Both the position numbers and the translations under genes were made by a program. A DNA stretch of 64,000 bases from Kamptonema formosum PCC 10802 (lineage in GTDB: Bacteria; Cyanobacteriota; Cyanobacteriia; Cyanobacteriales; Oscillatoriaceae). Positions 8,718 through 18,382 of the stretch are shown here, one piece after another (positions within the stretch are counted from its first letter, which is position 1; each line of letters opens with the position of its first letter). The notes below the pieces were generated by a model. That model did not search any database. It was not told the DNA's origin and saw only the letters and a program-made list of their open reading frames with translations. The stretch covers positions 327,033 through 391,032 of the forward strand of contig NZ_KB235948.1 in NCBI RefSeq assembly GCF_000332335.1, read 5' to 3'.

Positions 8718-11700
8718 ATGGCAGGCACGATCGGAACCCAGCAGCCAGGAGATGATATAGCAGCACAGAATAATAGCTCCTTGCGGACGCTCCAGCGAGC
8801 GATTGAACTTTCGCAGGGGCAATTTTCCCTAATTTTATTGCGGTGCAACTACTCGAGCCTGCGAGAGGTTTTGGCGCGCCGGCTGCGGCAGGGGTGCGGC
8901 GTCTCCATCCGAGAGCTGGTCCTGCCCAAGTCGGTGAAGATGCTGTACACCACCCTGCTGGCACAGCTGGGTCGGGAGGTGCCGGCAGCCTTAATGGTGT
9001 TTGGGCTGGAGTCAGTCAGCGCTCTGGAGCAACTGCTGACTTCCACCAACCTGGTGCGCGACGAATTTCCCAAAAGTTTTCCGTTTCCGCTCTTGCTGTG
9101 GGTCAACGACCGCGTTGGGCAAAAGCTGATGAACTTAGCGCCCGACTTCGAGACTTACGCCACCGCTTTTGAATTTGGGCTGGATACAGAAGAGCTAGTC
9201 GCTTTCATTCGGGAGAACACAGAGCGGGTATTTTCTGCGGTTTTGGAGTCAGGCTCTTGCAAGTTTGTGCCCAATTCCACTATAATTGATTCCTGCTCGT
9301 CCCTAGAACTGGAGTCAGCCCGCAAGGATTTGTACAGTCGCGGCGTCAGCTTGGAACCGGCACTGGAAGCCGACCTGCAATTTCTTCTGGGTCGGGATGA
9401 CTACACCGGCTATCAAATCGATGCTGCCCTGGAGCACTACCAGAAAAGCTTGATCTTTTGGAACTTGGAAGAAGCGCGCAGAAAACTGCTAGGGGAACTT
9501 GTCGAGCCGGTCAAAGAGCGGCAGGGAATCTTGCTGTTTCACATCGGGCTGTGCTACCGGCGAAAAGCAGACCGGCAGCGAGCCCAAAGCCGCCGCCACC
9601 TCCAGGAGGCGCTCAATTATTTCCAGCAATGCCTCGATATTTTTGAAGCGGCGGGGCGTCAGGACTTAGTGGCTAAGTTTATCTCGCAGTCCGGCGAAGT
9701 GCTGCGAGACTTAGAAGCGTGGGAAGAATTGCAGGCGCTGGCGGAAAAGTCCCTGCAGCTGCATCTTTCCGCCGGCTATCAGGTCCAGCTGGCTCAAGAT
9801 TTTGGCTTTCTGGCGGAAGTGGCGCTGCAGCAGGCCAACTGGCTAGAAGCGCAAGAGATGGCGATTCAGGCGCTGGAGATTCTCGACGCCTGTGGCGCAC
9901 CGGCAGGGGGCGAAGCGTCCCCGCCGCCACAGCACCGCAGTCTCTACCTGCTGCTTTTGGCCAAGAGCTTGGCACAGATGGGCCTGAACTCAGAAGCGGT
10001 CAGTGACCTGGAAACCGCCCGAAACAGCCTGGAACCGCAGTACGATCCCCAGCTGTACCTGCGCATCCTCGAAGAGTTGCGCTTGCTGTACTTCCAGCAA
10101 GGCGAGTACCTGAATGCGTTTCACATCAAGCAAGAGCAGCGCTCTGTAGAAGCCCAGTATGGGTTCCGCGCTTTTATCGGTGCGGGACGACTGCAGCCGC
10201 AGCGACAGGCGATCAATCCGGCCCTGCAATCTGTTGCCGGCGAAATAGCCCCTGCCGAAGAAATTACGGTTTCGATTCGCCAGCAAGATATCAATCGCTT
10301 GCTCAACCGGATCAGCACCCCCCAGCACAAACTCACCATTATTTACGGTCAGTCAGGGGTGGGCAAAAGTTCTCTAGTGATGGCGGGGCTGGTGCCGGCG
10401 CTGAAAAAAACCAGCGTTGGCACTCGGGAGGTTTTGCCGGTGCTGCTGCAAGTTTACACCGACTGGGTGGCGGGGCTGGGAAACAAACTGTCTGCTGAGC
10501 TGGGGGCGATTAGAAGCGGTCGGGGGGCTACAGAGGGTGCCGGCGCACCGCTAGATTCAGTCGCCGCGCTCATTTCCCAGCTGAAAAAAAATGCTGACCG
10601 CAACCTGCTCACCGTCCTGATTTTTGACCAGTTTGAAGAGTTTTTCTTTGCTGGCAAGGATCAGGTAAAAAGGCGGCTATTTTTTGAGTTTTTGCGAGAC
10701 TGTTTGAATGTTCCGTTTGTGAAAGTCATGCTGGCGGTGCGAGCCGACTTCTTGCACTATTTGCTGGAGTCGATTCGCCTGACGCACCTGGACGCGATCG
10801 ACAACGACATTCTCAGCAAAGACATTCTCTACTATTTGGGGAATTTTTCGCCGTCTGAGGCCACCGCCGTCATCCAAAGCTTAACAGAGCGAGCGCAATT
10901 TTACTTAGAACCGGCGCTGATCGATGAATTGGTGCGAGATTTGGCCGGCGCTGAGGGGGAAGTGCGCCCGATTGAACTGCAGGTGGCGGGCTCGCAGCTG
11001 CAAGCCGAGAACATCACGACGCTGGCCGAGTACCAGAAACAGGGGCCCAAGCAAAAACTGGTGGAGCGGTTTTTGGAGCAAGTGCTCACAGACTGCGGCC
11101 CAGAAAATGAGCGGGCCGCCCGACTGGTCCTGTACTTGCTCACGGATGATAACGACACCCGCCCCCTGAAGACTCGCGCTGAATTGGCAGCGGATTTGGC
11201 CTCTTTGCAAGAAGCCAAAAAGTTAGATTTAGTTCTAGAAATTTTAGAAAAATCAGGGCTGGTGTTTCGCTGGAAGGAAATGCCGGCGGAGCTGTACCAG
11301 CTGGTACACGACTATCTGGCAGCGTTCATCCGCCAGCAGCAGAAATTAGACCGAGCGATTGAATGGGAAAAGCTGCAAGAACAGAACAGGCGGAACCAAG
11401 ACCAGATTAAGCAACTGAATCAAGTCATGGAAGCGCAAGAAAAACAGAGGCAAGCCGAAGAGCGGCTGACGCGCATTCGCAAATGGCAATTCCGAGCTGC
11501 AGTGGCCGCAGGAGTTTTGCTGGCCAGCCTTGCCGTCCTGGGCGAAAATGCCCGGATAGAGGCGCTGAATTCTGCCTCCAAAGCCCTGCTGCTCTCGATT
11601 GATAACGACCAGCTAGGCGTATTGGAAACCAGTGTCGATATCGGGATAAACTTTAATAAGACCTCAGCCTCTAGTGAAGGGAAAAATAAAATCGCGGAAC

Positions 11701-13535
11701 GCCTCAGGCAAGCCGTCTCTAGAGTGCAAGAGCGCAACCGCTTGCAAGGGCACACGCAAAACGTCTTGGGGGTCAGTTTCAGCCCCGACGGAAAGACGAT
11801 TGCCTCGGCTTCTGCGGACAAAACGGTCAAACTGTGGCGTTCTGACGGCAGCCCGATCCTGCCGCCCCTCACAGGGCATCAAGGTGCGGTCACGAGCGTG
11901 AGTTTCAGCCCCAGCGGGGATCTGATCGCTTCCGGCAGTGCGGACAAGACGGTCAAACTCTGGAGAAAGGACGGGAATTTGGTGAGAACTCTCTCAGGAC
12001 ACGGGGACTGGGTGCTGGCGGTGAGTTTCAGCCCGGACGGGAAAACGATTGCCTCGGCTTCTGCGGACAAGACCATCAAACTCTGGAATTTGGAGGGACG
12101 CTTGCTGGCCACCTTTAAGGGGCATGCGGATGAGGTTCTGGATGTGAGTTTCAGCCCTGAGGGCAGCACTCTCGCCTCTGCCAGTGAGGACGGCACTGTC
12201 AAACTCTGGAGTTTGAAGGGGAAAGTCCTGAAAACCTTTACCGGGCATACGGAAGGCGTCTATAAGGTGAGCTTCAGCCCGGACGGGAAAAGGCTGGCTT
12301 CGGCTTCTGCGGACAATACTGTCCGCATCTGGAACTCCGACGGCAAATTGCTCCACACTCTCAAAGGGCACAGTGACTGGGTTGTGGATGTGAGTTTCAG
12401 TCCCGATGGCCAGACTCTGGCCTCGGTGAGCCGCGACCGCACTGTCAAACTGTGGAGCTTGGACGGGGGCTTGCTGAAAACTTTCCGGGGGCATGAAGGC
12501 TTTATTTGGGCTTTGAGTTTCAGCCCCGACGGCAAAACCATTGCCACCGCCAGTGAGGACGATACGGTTAAGCTGTGGAGTCCGGACAGCACTCCTTTGC
12601 TGAAAACTCTCTCGCACAGCGACTGGGTTTACGGTGTCAGTTTCAGCCCGGATGGAAAATCGATTGCTTCTGCGAGTTATGACAAAACAGTTAAACTCTG
12701 GGACAAAGACGGTCGCCTGCTCGTCACTATCCCGCACGACGAGATTGTTACCAGCGCCAGTTTCAGCCCTAACGGCAAGATTGTAGCGTCCGCCAGTGGG
12801 GACAGCGTGCAGCTGTGGCGCTCTGACGGCGTTCTGCTGAAGTCTCTCCCGCACAAGGAGAGTGTCAATAGCGTCAGCTTCAGCCGCACCGGCATTTTGG
12901 CCTCGGCTAGTGATGACAAAACGGTTAGACTCTGGCGCACTGACGGCACTTTGCTCTACACGCTGTATCACGACAGGAGAGTCAATAGCGTCAGTTTCAG
13001 CCCAGATGGCAAGATTTTGGCCTCTGCCAGTGATGACAGAACGGTCAAGCTCTGGCGCACTGACGGCACCCTGCTGCGCACTCTCTCGCACGGGGATAAG
13101 GTCCGGAGCGTCAGTTTCAGCCCCGACGGGGATCTGGTCGCCTCTGCCGGTGCGGACAAGACTGTCAAACTCTGGCGCACTGACGGCACTCTGCTGAGCA
13201 CTCTCCCGCATCCTGAGAGCGTCATTAGTGTCAGTTTCAGCCCCAAAGGCGAGATCCTTGCTTCTGCCAGTACGGACAAGAAAGTGAGAGTCTGGCGCAC
13301 TGACGGCACTTTGGCGGCGACTCTGGAGCAAGATGATGTTGTCAATCATCTCAGTTTTAGCCCGGATGGCCAAACTCTGGCTTTGGCTAGCAGGGACAAA
13401 ACTGCGATTCTCTGGCGCGTGGATAATTTGGATCTGGACAGTCTGGTCCGGCGCGGTTGCTATTGGCTGCGCGACTATTTGAAGAATAAGTCTGGTGATG
13501 GGAATCTCTGTCAGGGGATTGGGGAGGGGAGATAG
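8718..13535 (+). CDS. nSTAND-type NTPase with a transmembrane segment and 14 WD40 repeats
   Basis: A 1605-aa paralogue of the 1604-aa protein at 1861-6675, colinear throughout: a Walker-A-less N-terminal NTPase-like domain, TPR-like helices, a second P-loop module (YGQSGVGKSSLV near residue 542; LLTVLIFDQFEEFF), then 14 WD40 blades from about residue 1008. The ATG at 8718 is chosen because it gives almost the same length as the paralogue and has GAGG at 8707-8710 seven bases upstream; an upstream frame begins only with GTG at 8547. A clear difference is a hydrophobic segment (AAVAAGVLLASLAVLG, about 926-941) between NTPase and propellers, suggesting membrane attachment that the first paralogue lacks. 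It also lacks an ATPase partner gene. The final residues diverge from the conserved tail after RGCYWLRDYL. Ligand and output are unknown. Confidence 0.9.
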   Translation: MAGTIGTQQPGDDIAAQNNSSLRTLQRAIELSQGQFSLILLRCNYSSLREVLARRLRQGCGVSIRELVLPKSVKMLYTTLLAQLGREVPAALMVFGLESVSALEQLLTSTNLVRDEFPKSFPFPLLLWVNDRVGQKLMNLAPDFETYATAFEFGLDTEELVAFIRENTERVFSAVLESGSCKFVPNSTIIDSCSSLELESARKDLYSRGVSLEPALEADLQFLLGRDDYTGYQIDAALEHYQKSLIFWNLEEARRKLLGELVEPVKERQGILLFHIGLCYRRKADRQRAQSRRHLQEALNYFQQCLDIFEAAGRQDLVAKFISQSGEVLRDLEAWEELQALAEKSLQLHLSAGYQVQLAQDFGFLAEVALQQANWLEAQEMAIQALEILDACGAPAGGEASPPPQHRSLYLLLLAKSLAQMGLNSEAVSDLETARNSLEPQYDPQLYLRILEELRLLYFQQGEYLNAFHIKQEQRSVEAQYGFRAFIGAGRLQPQRQAINPALQSVAGEIAPAEEITVSIRQQDINRLLNRISTPQHKLTIIYGQSGVGKSSLVMAGLVPALKKTSVGTREVLPVLLQVYTDWVAGLGNKLSAELGAIRSGRGATEGAGAPLDSVAALISQLKKNADRNLLTVLIFDQFEEFFFAGKDQVKRRLFFEFLRDCLNVPFVKVMLAVRADFLHYLLESIRLTHLDAIDNDILSKDILYYLGNFSPSEATAVIQSLTERAQFYLEPALIDELVRDLAGAEGEVRPIELQVAGSQLQAENITTLAEYQKQGPKQKLVERFLEQVLTDCGPENERAARLVLYLLTDDNDTRPLKTRAELAADLASLQEAKKLDLVLEILEKSGLVFRWKEMPAELYQLVHDYLAAFIRQQQKLDRAIEWEKLQEQNRRNQDQIKQLNQVMEAQEKQRQAEERLTRIRKWQFRAAVAAGVLLASLAVLGENARIEALNSASKALLLSIDNDQLGVLETSVDIGINFNKTSASSEGKNKIAERLRQAVSRVQERNRLQGHTQNVLGVSFSPDGKTIASASADKTVKLWRSDGSPILPPLTGHQGAVTSVSFSPSGDLIASGSADKTVKLWRKDGNLVRTLSGHGDWVLAVSFSPDGKTIASASADKTIKLWNLEGRLLATFKGHADEVLDVSFSPEGSTLASASEDGTVKLWSLKGKVLKTFTGHTEGVYKVSFSPDGKRLASASADNTVRIWNSDGKLLHTLKGHSDWVVDVSFSPDGQTLASVSRDRTVKLWSLDGGLLKTFRGHEGFIWALSFSPDGKTIATASEDDTVKLWSPDSTPLLKTLSHSDWVYGVSFSPDGKSIASASYDKTVKLWDKDGRLLVTIPHDEIVTSASFSPNGKIVASASGDSVQLWRSDGVLLKSLPHKESVNSVSFSRTGILASASDDKTVRLWRTDGTLLYTLYHDRRVNSVSFSPDGKILASASDDRTVKLWRTDGTLLRTLSHGDKVRSVSFSPDGDLVASAGADKTVKLWRTDGTLLSTLPHPESVISVSFSPKGEILASASTDKKVRVWRTDGTLAATLEQDDVVNHLSFSPDGQTLALASRDKTAILWRVDNLDLDSLVRRGCYWLRDYLKNKSGDGNLCQGIGEGR

Positions 13536-13716
13536 TTTTTTTGTTTGAACCGCCACCGTGAGGGGACGCCAAGGGAGAGGGGAAGGGAGAGTGAGCTACT
13601 ACTGGGTGGCTTTCTCTCCGAGATGTCTCATTTATGAGAGGCTTTGTTGCGCGTGTGAGTCCTCAATATGAAGCTGGATTTGGCTGCGTTTTTCCTCAAG
13701 CCAATCTAAGGCTGTT

Positions 13717-15785
13717 TCAAGTTGGTGCGGAGAGCGGTTTTAGAAGCTGCGCCATATAAACAACCAGCACATCGTTCTTGCTCAAATACCGCTGGTGGGA
13801 GTTAAACCGGCTCACTTGACTGGCTGTCTTGCGAGCGGCTGACTCCAAAGCATTTGCCAGACAGTCTTTTAGCTCCACCGTGTCTCTCTTCCTGCAAACA
13901 ATGATGACATCAATATCGATGGGCTCTTTGGCTTGGCTTTTCGGTGTCGCCCCAGACATTTCCGACTTGATAGGGTGGGTGGCGACAGTCGCAAAACCCG
14001 CTTTGACTAAAGCGCTTAAAATCGCACGCCATCCCTCCGGTTTTGAGTGGTGATAGGTAAAAACCAGCAACCCCTCTGGCTTCAGAACGCGGTGGCATTC
14101 AGAAAACACGCCTTGCAGCCGGTGAGCAAAAACTAAAGCGTCACCGCACTGGACTTCATTTGGGTGACGGGTCGTGACATTGCCGGACACGTTATTTTGA
14201 ATTAGATAGCGCTGCCAAACATAGAAAAAATCGGCTAATTCTGAGTAGTGAACATTGTCGAAGAAAGGGGGGTCGGTGATGACAGCATCTACGCTCTCTG
14301 TAGGGATGTCTGTGACCGCTGAATCTCCGCAGGAAAGATAAACGGGCTTAGCCTCACTCAGCTCACAGAAATTATTGGCAATTTCAGTGCCGGTGGCGGG
14401 CGATAGGCCATAAATTTTTTCCGCCTCTATTTTTGTCTTTCTCTGTTTGGGTTTTATTTCAAAGGGCTTTTCACCGTAATCTACAGCCCTAAGGATGCGG
14501 CTTTCAAAAAGGGTTGAAAATGAACCTGAGCTTTTCGGTGTGCCCCAGAGATTGGCCTCTAGGGGGGTGCGCTCTGGCTTCAAAATGTGATGAGAAAACA
14601 TGTGCCGCACTGCGCCGGTGCCCTCTCCTTTGTATGAGGCAAACAAGTTATTGAATTCCAGGCATCCGGAGAACAGGCATGCGAACATATCCCGCACATT
14701 TGCATCCTCAATCTGCCGTATCTGTTCCGCCAACACACTCAGGCATAAGAGCTGCCGGTCATTAAACATTTCATGCCAGTGCCGGTAACAGTAATTAAGC
14801 ACCTGGTCTGTATTGTAACCGGGCTTTATGGCAACAAACGGGTAAGCCTTTTGGCGGAGTCTCAGTTCTGTCTTTGCCTTTTCATAAAGGTTTCGGTCAA
14901 ACTCGTTAATAGGTAAATACTGCTTTGACCCGTCCTTAAGCAGCACCAACTTAGCGTACATCCGGTGTTCTGGCGGCTTGCCAAGCTGTTTAACTGCTGT
15001 AACGATAGAGAAGGTATGGGCGCAATGCTTGCAAGTCGCTTTCTGACCTCTGACTGGTGCCACCTGCGGGTTAAAAACGGACTTGCAGTTTTCACAAGTG
15101 ACGCTTTTGGCAGCGCAGTGAATTGCGCTGATATTTCCGCATTCTGGGCAGACAGCCTGAGCCTCCGGAAACTTATTTGGGTAGGCGTGCTTTGCAAAAA
15201 TATATGATGAAAACAGGTCAACCGGACGCCGGCACGCAGGGCAAGGCAGCCATTTCACCCAAAAATAGTAAAGAACCGCCGCCATCTCACCGCTGTCGGG
15301 GACAGTCGTGTAATAGTTTTGAATTCGAGATGCTACCGCTTTTCGGAGAGTTTCAAAGGTTTCTATAAGGCGCTGCCGGTCTTTGTTGATCAACGCATTT
15401 TTGACCGTAAAATAAGCGACAGGATTAATATCCCGTCCAATGGCTGTTGCGCCCAGTTTGATGGCTTCCCCAACAGTTCGCTTCCCATGAAGGGGTCAAA
15501 AACTTTGACTCCCTTGAGGGATGCCGGTTTATAAAACAAGCTCAGGATATCAGAACCTTCTGGAGCAAAGGTAGAAAGAATGATGGCGCGGAATACGGAG
15601 CCCAGTCTTCTGGCCCACCATTTATGTATATAATAGAGGGGTCGGTTGATTTCCTTGCGCCAGCTTTCCAGTTCAGCTATTTCACTGAGCTGTTCAAAGG
15701 GAAAGCTATCCTCTTCTATCGCTTTTCCCTCACCGGCACCCCCCAACCCGGCGGAATTCTTAATCCCCCACCCCACTCCTTTCAT
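13717..15785 (-). pseudogene. Zn-ribbon DNA methyltransferase (COG1743/DUF1156-like), frameshifted
   Basis: Two adjacent frames together form one adenine/cytosine-N-specific DNA methyltransferase. The N-terminal frame has NRPLYYIHKWWARRLG, the hallmark of the DUF1156/COG1743 group, then VFDPFMGS, where it shifts. Adding one G at about 15477-15480 restores DPFMGSGTVGEAIKLG and continues into the second frame (ending 13717), which has a cysteine-rich zinc-ribbon region (CPAC, CPEC, CENC, CKHC) and the catalytic VITDPPFFDNVHY. The shift lies in SAM-binding motif I, so as written no full enzyme is made. The start at 15785 overlaps the stop of the upstream Uma2-like gene by ATGA, an intact operon arrangement. 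Everything else looks intact, so a recent mutation or a sequencing error are both possible. Such enzymes can be solitary or part of restriction/defence loci; no restriction helicase is adjacent. Confidence 0.8.
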
Positions 15786-16345
15786 TCTAGCAGCCAACCA
15801 AATAGATCGCCGGCGGTTAGCCGCACATCCCCAGCAAAAGAAGGCACGGGAAGTCGATCTGCCGGCCCGTCAAAAACTTCCAGCTGGTTCTGGGGAAGAT
15901 AAACAAAAACCGTTTCCTCCTCCGGAACGATAAGCCAGCCCATTTGCGTTTCAAACTTCAAACAGTGCCGGATATTTTTGATAACTTTCGTTTGGCTTTG
16001 TTCCGGCGAGAGAATCTCAATTGTCCAATCGGGAGCCGCCAGGAAAATGTTGGCAACTGCGCCACTCTCATCGCGGGGAATTCTGTCCCAAAGAAAAACG
16101 GACACATCAGGAACGAGCGAGCGCCCGCCAAAGGTACACCGCAATTCGGGAAAAGCTCGCGCAATCCGCTGAGGTTTAAGAGCTGCGTTAATAGCAGCAG
16201 ACAGCTCACCCTGAATAGTGCTGTGCTTTCCCTGTGGCATAGGTTTTTGAACAATTTGACCGTCAATATACTCGCTAGCCGGCTCGGTTTCTGGCAGTTT
16301 GAGAAACTCTGACAGCGTTAAAGTTTTAGAAGGAATCTGTAGCAT
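15782..16345 (-). CDS. Uma2-family (DUF820) restriction-endonuclease-fold protein
   Basis: A 187-aa protein with the features of the very abundant cyanobacterial Uma2/DUF820 family: LTLSEFLKLPETEPASEYIDGQ at the N-terminus, the central LVPDVSVF strand with the acidic residue of a PD-(D/E)xK-like core, and WTIEILSPEQSQTKVIKNI, where the E and the downstream K fit the active-site pattern. The ATG at 16345 (MLQIPSK) is preferred to one 60 bases upstream because the extra 20 residues fall in a GGTGGGCTACAGCCCACC palindrome region and do not resemble the family. The gene ends in an ATGA overlap with the methyltransferase gene. The family is known to have a nuclease fold, but its cellular role is unsettled; association with a DNA methyltransferase here is suggestive only. 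Confidence 0.85.
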   Translation of the reverse strand: MLQIPSKTLTLSEFLKLPETEPASEYIDGQIVQKPMPQGKHSTIQGELSAAINAALKPQRIARAFPELRCTFGGRSLVPDVSVFLWDRIPRDESGAVANIFLAAPDWTIEILSPEQSQTKVIKNIRHCLKFETQMGWLIVPEEETVFVYLPQNQLEVFDGPADRLPVPSFAGDVRLTAGDLFGWLLE

Positions 16346-16401
16346 TTGTGTAGGCTCCAAAGAAGTCAGGCAAGGTGGGCTACAGCCCACCAATTCACGA
16401 T

Positions 16402-16632
16402 TCAACTGCGAATTTGAGACGTATCGTTTTTTGGACGGTCGCTCATTTGCTGAACAATGGCTGCTTGTATCTTAGCATCAAAATCAGGATCGTTAACTGT
16501 GGCGATCGCTGGTGTCGAACGCTGATGGCGTCGATTTAGATAGGCTTTGAGAGCAGCCTCATCGTCGCGATGAGCGAGAAAGTATTGCTTCAGCTCTCGT
16601 TCGGACATGGCAGAGTAGTCTATTTCGCTCAT
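16402..16632 (-). CDS. DUF6887-type small protein
   Basis: A 76-aa protein starting MSEIDYSAMSERELKQYFLAHRDD, a sequence type I recognise as a common small cyanobacterial family (DUF6887). It is charged and predicted helical at the N-terminus, with no signal peptide. Its ATG overlaps the TAA of the DUF6888-type gene just upstream (TAATG), so the two are almost certainly co-translated. Fifty-six bases separate it from the Uma2-like gene. The pair is reminiscent of toxin-antitoxin-sized modules, but I know of no demonstrated function. Confidence 0.8.
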   Translation of the reverse strand: MSEIDYSAMSERELKQYFLAHRDDEAALKAYLNRRHQRSTPAIATVNDPDFDAKIQAAIVQQMSDRPKNDTSQIRS

Positions 16633-16808
16633 TAAATTACCTCCCCATCAGGCGTCACTTCAAATTCGATTTCTTCATTCTCACCGGCCAGGATGAATAA
16701 ATTTTGAGTTCGGACGTCCGTACAAATTAGGTGAATCGGCTGGAACATCACATAGGTCAATTGATAGGCGATTCGGTAGAGACACCTTAACTGTGCGTCA
16801 GTTGGCAT
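16632..16808 (-). CDS. DUF6888-type small protein
   Basis: A 58-aa protein read from the minus strand: it begins MPTDAQLRCLYRIAYQLTYV, continues through FQPIHLICTDVRTQNLFILA and ends EVTPDGEVI. I recognise this as the DUF6888 type that regularly precedes DUF6887 in cyanobacteria. Its TAA (16632-16634) overlaps the ATG of the DUF6887 gene, and GGGGAGG near its 3' end serves as ribosome-binding site for that gene. No function is known to me. Confidence 0.8.
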   Translation of the reverse strand: MPTDAQLRCLYRIAYQLTYVMFQPIHLICTDVRTQNLFILAGENEEIEFEVTPDGEVI

Positions 16809-16865
16809 TTTAATCTTGTCTGTCTATTAAACCGCTTACTGCAGTCTAACCCGCTTGTCGCGAGC

Positions 16866-16890
16866 ATTATCCCGCTGTCTGCGGGATAAT
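16866..16890. terminator. Perfect 10-bp hairpin downstream of dapL
   Basis: ATTATCCCGC, a five-base loop TGTCT, and GCGGGATAAT form a perfect stem 65 bases past the dapL stop and before the DUF6888 gene. There is no long U-tract on the minus strand, so it may slow or process the dapL transcript rather than act as a classical terminator. Confidence 0.45.
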
Positions 16891-16954
16891 ATGCAGAACT
16901 TTGAGAGCTGTGCTGCTTAGACCGGCTGAACACCGCTAAGCAGCCAATAGCGCC

Positions 16955-18190
16955 CTAAGCCTTAAACTTCTCGGCAATCCGCTTCATCGCTTCTCCCACA
17001 TTCTCGCGGCTGTTAAACGCGGAAATGCGGAAGTACCCCTCACCGGCAGCCCCAAAACCAGACCCGGGCGTTCCCACCACATTGCAGCTGTGCAGCAACT
17101 TATCAAAGAAATCCCAACTCGACAGACCGTTGGGCGTTTTCACCCACACATAAGGCGCATTAACACCACCATACACCGCCAGACCGGCAGCTGTCAGCTC
17201 CTCCCGGATAATTTTAGCATTTTCCAGATAGAAACTGACCAGCGCCTTGACTTGCTCCCGCCCCTCTTCCGAGTACACCGCTTCAGCCGCCCGCTGCACG
17301 ATATAAGACACGCCATTGAACTTGGTAGACTGCCGGCGGTTCCACAGCTTCCACAGTTCTACATCGGACCCGTCAGAAGCTTTCGCCGTCAGCGTCTTCG
17401 GCACAACGGTGAGGGCGCAGCGAGTGCCGGTAAACCCTGCTGTCTTCGAGAAGGAGCGAAACTCAATCGCGCAATCCCGCGCCCCTTCAATCTCGTAAAT
17501 AGAATGGGGGATGTCTGGCTCAGTAATGAAGGCTTCGTAAGCCGCATCGAAGAAAATGATAGAGCCATTCGCTTTGGCATAATCCACCCACGCCTTCAGG
17601 TGTTCCTTCGTCGCGGTTGCTCCCGTGGGGTTATTGGGGAAGCACAGGTAAATCAAATCGACTTTCTGGGTGGGAAGAGACGCCGTGAAGTTGTTCTCCG
17701 CCGTCACCGGCAGATAGACCAAGCCCTCAAACTCGCCCTTTTCATTGGCAGGACCCGTATGCCCCGCCATCACGTTGGTGTCCACATAAACCGGATAAAC
17801 CGGGTCGGTGACAGCGATCGTGTTGCGATCGCCAAAGATGTCGAGAATGTTGCCGCTGTCGCACTTAGAACCGTCGGAGATAAAAATTTCCGATGCGTCA
17901 ATCTCGCACCCCCGCGCCTGGAAGTCGTGAGCTGCAATTTTCTCCCGCAACCAGGCGTAGCCTTGCTCTGGGCCATATCCTTTGAAGGTAGCGCGGTCGC
18001 CCATTTCTTCTACTGCTTTAACCATCGCCGCACGGCAGGCTTCTGGCAAGGGTTCGGTGACATCGCCAATGCCCAGCCGAATAATTTTGGCCTCAGCATT
18101 GGCCTCGGCGAAGGCACTCACCCGGCGAGCAATTTCAGGAAACAGGTAGCCGGCTTTCAGCTTTAGGTAGTTCTCGTTAATCGTTGCCAT
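16955..18190 (-). CDS. dapL: LL-diaminopimelate aminotransferase
   Basis: A 411-aa PLP-dependent fold-type I aminotransferase that converts tetrahydrodipicolinate directly to LL-diaminopimelate, using glutamate as amino donor, in lysine and peptidoglycan biosynthesis; this is the normal route in cyanobacteria and plants. Family features seen are [16 protein letters not shown] near the N-terminus, [42 protein letters not shown], and the PLP-lysine motif [12 protein letters not shown] (Lys about residue 249). The length matches the family. It is transcribed toward the DUF6888/Uma2 cluster but separated from it by 146 bases with a hairpin, so it is probably a single-gene unit. The product should be cytosolic. 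Confidence 0.97.
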   Translation of the reverse strand: MATINENYLKLKAGYLFPEIARRVSAFAEANAEAKIIRLGIGDVTEPLPEACRAAMVKAVEEMGDRATFKGYGPEQGYAWLREKIAAHDFQARGCEIDASEIFISDGSKCDSGNILDIFGDRNTIAVTDPVYPVYVDTNVMAGHTGPANEKGEFEGLVYLPVTAENNFTASLPTQKVDLIYLCFPNNPTGATATKEHLKAWVDYAKANGSIIFFDAAYEAFITEPDIPHSIYEIEGARDCAIEFRSFSKTAGFTGTRCALTVVPKTLTAKASDGSDVELWKLWNRRQSTKFNGVSYIVQRAAEAVYSEEGREQVKALVSFYLENAKIIREELTAAGLAVYGGVNAPYVWVKTPNGLSSWDFFDKLLHSCNVVGTPGSGFGAAGEGYFRISAFNSRENVGEAMKRIAEKFKA

Positions 18191-18382
18191 GTTGAATCGT
18201 CACGAACGCCGTAAAACAGCTTATCTCAAATCGGGGCGTACAAACAAAGTCCCCCCCTTGGCGGACTGGAAGTCTTCTAAAACCCTGGCCTTGCGGGTTT
18301 TGTCTGTATCGCTGCGGTTTTAACCGCCAAGTGTCTAAAGTGTCCTGCAAACCGAGCGCCCTTGTCCCACCGCTCGCCTATA
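18191..18382. other. Promoter region of dapL / 3' flank of the kinase gene
   Basis: This 192-base gap contains the upstream region of dapL and the end of the kinase transcript. I saw no strong terminator or regulator site. Confidence 0.4.

Noticed and set aside
11994-13556. 520-codon antisense frame opposite the WD40 blades of the second STAND gene
   Set aside because: Its periodic sequence is only the reverse reading of repeated WD40 codons; the sense strand has clear domains.
17090-18166. 358-codon plus-strand frame opposite dapL
   Set aside because: Arg/His-rich shadow; dapL is intact on the minus strand with all family motifs.
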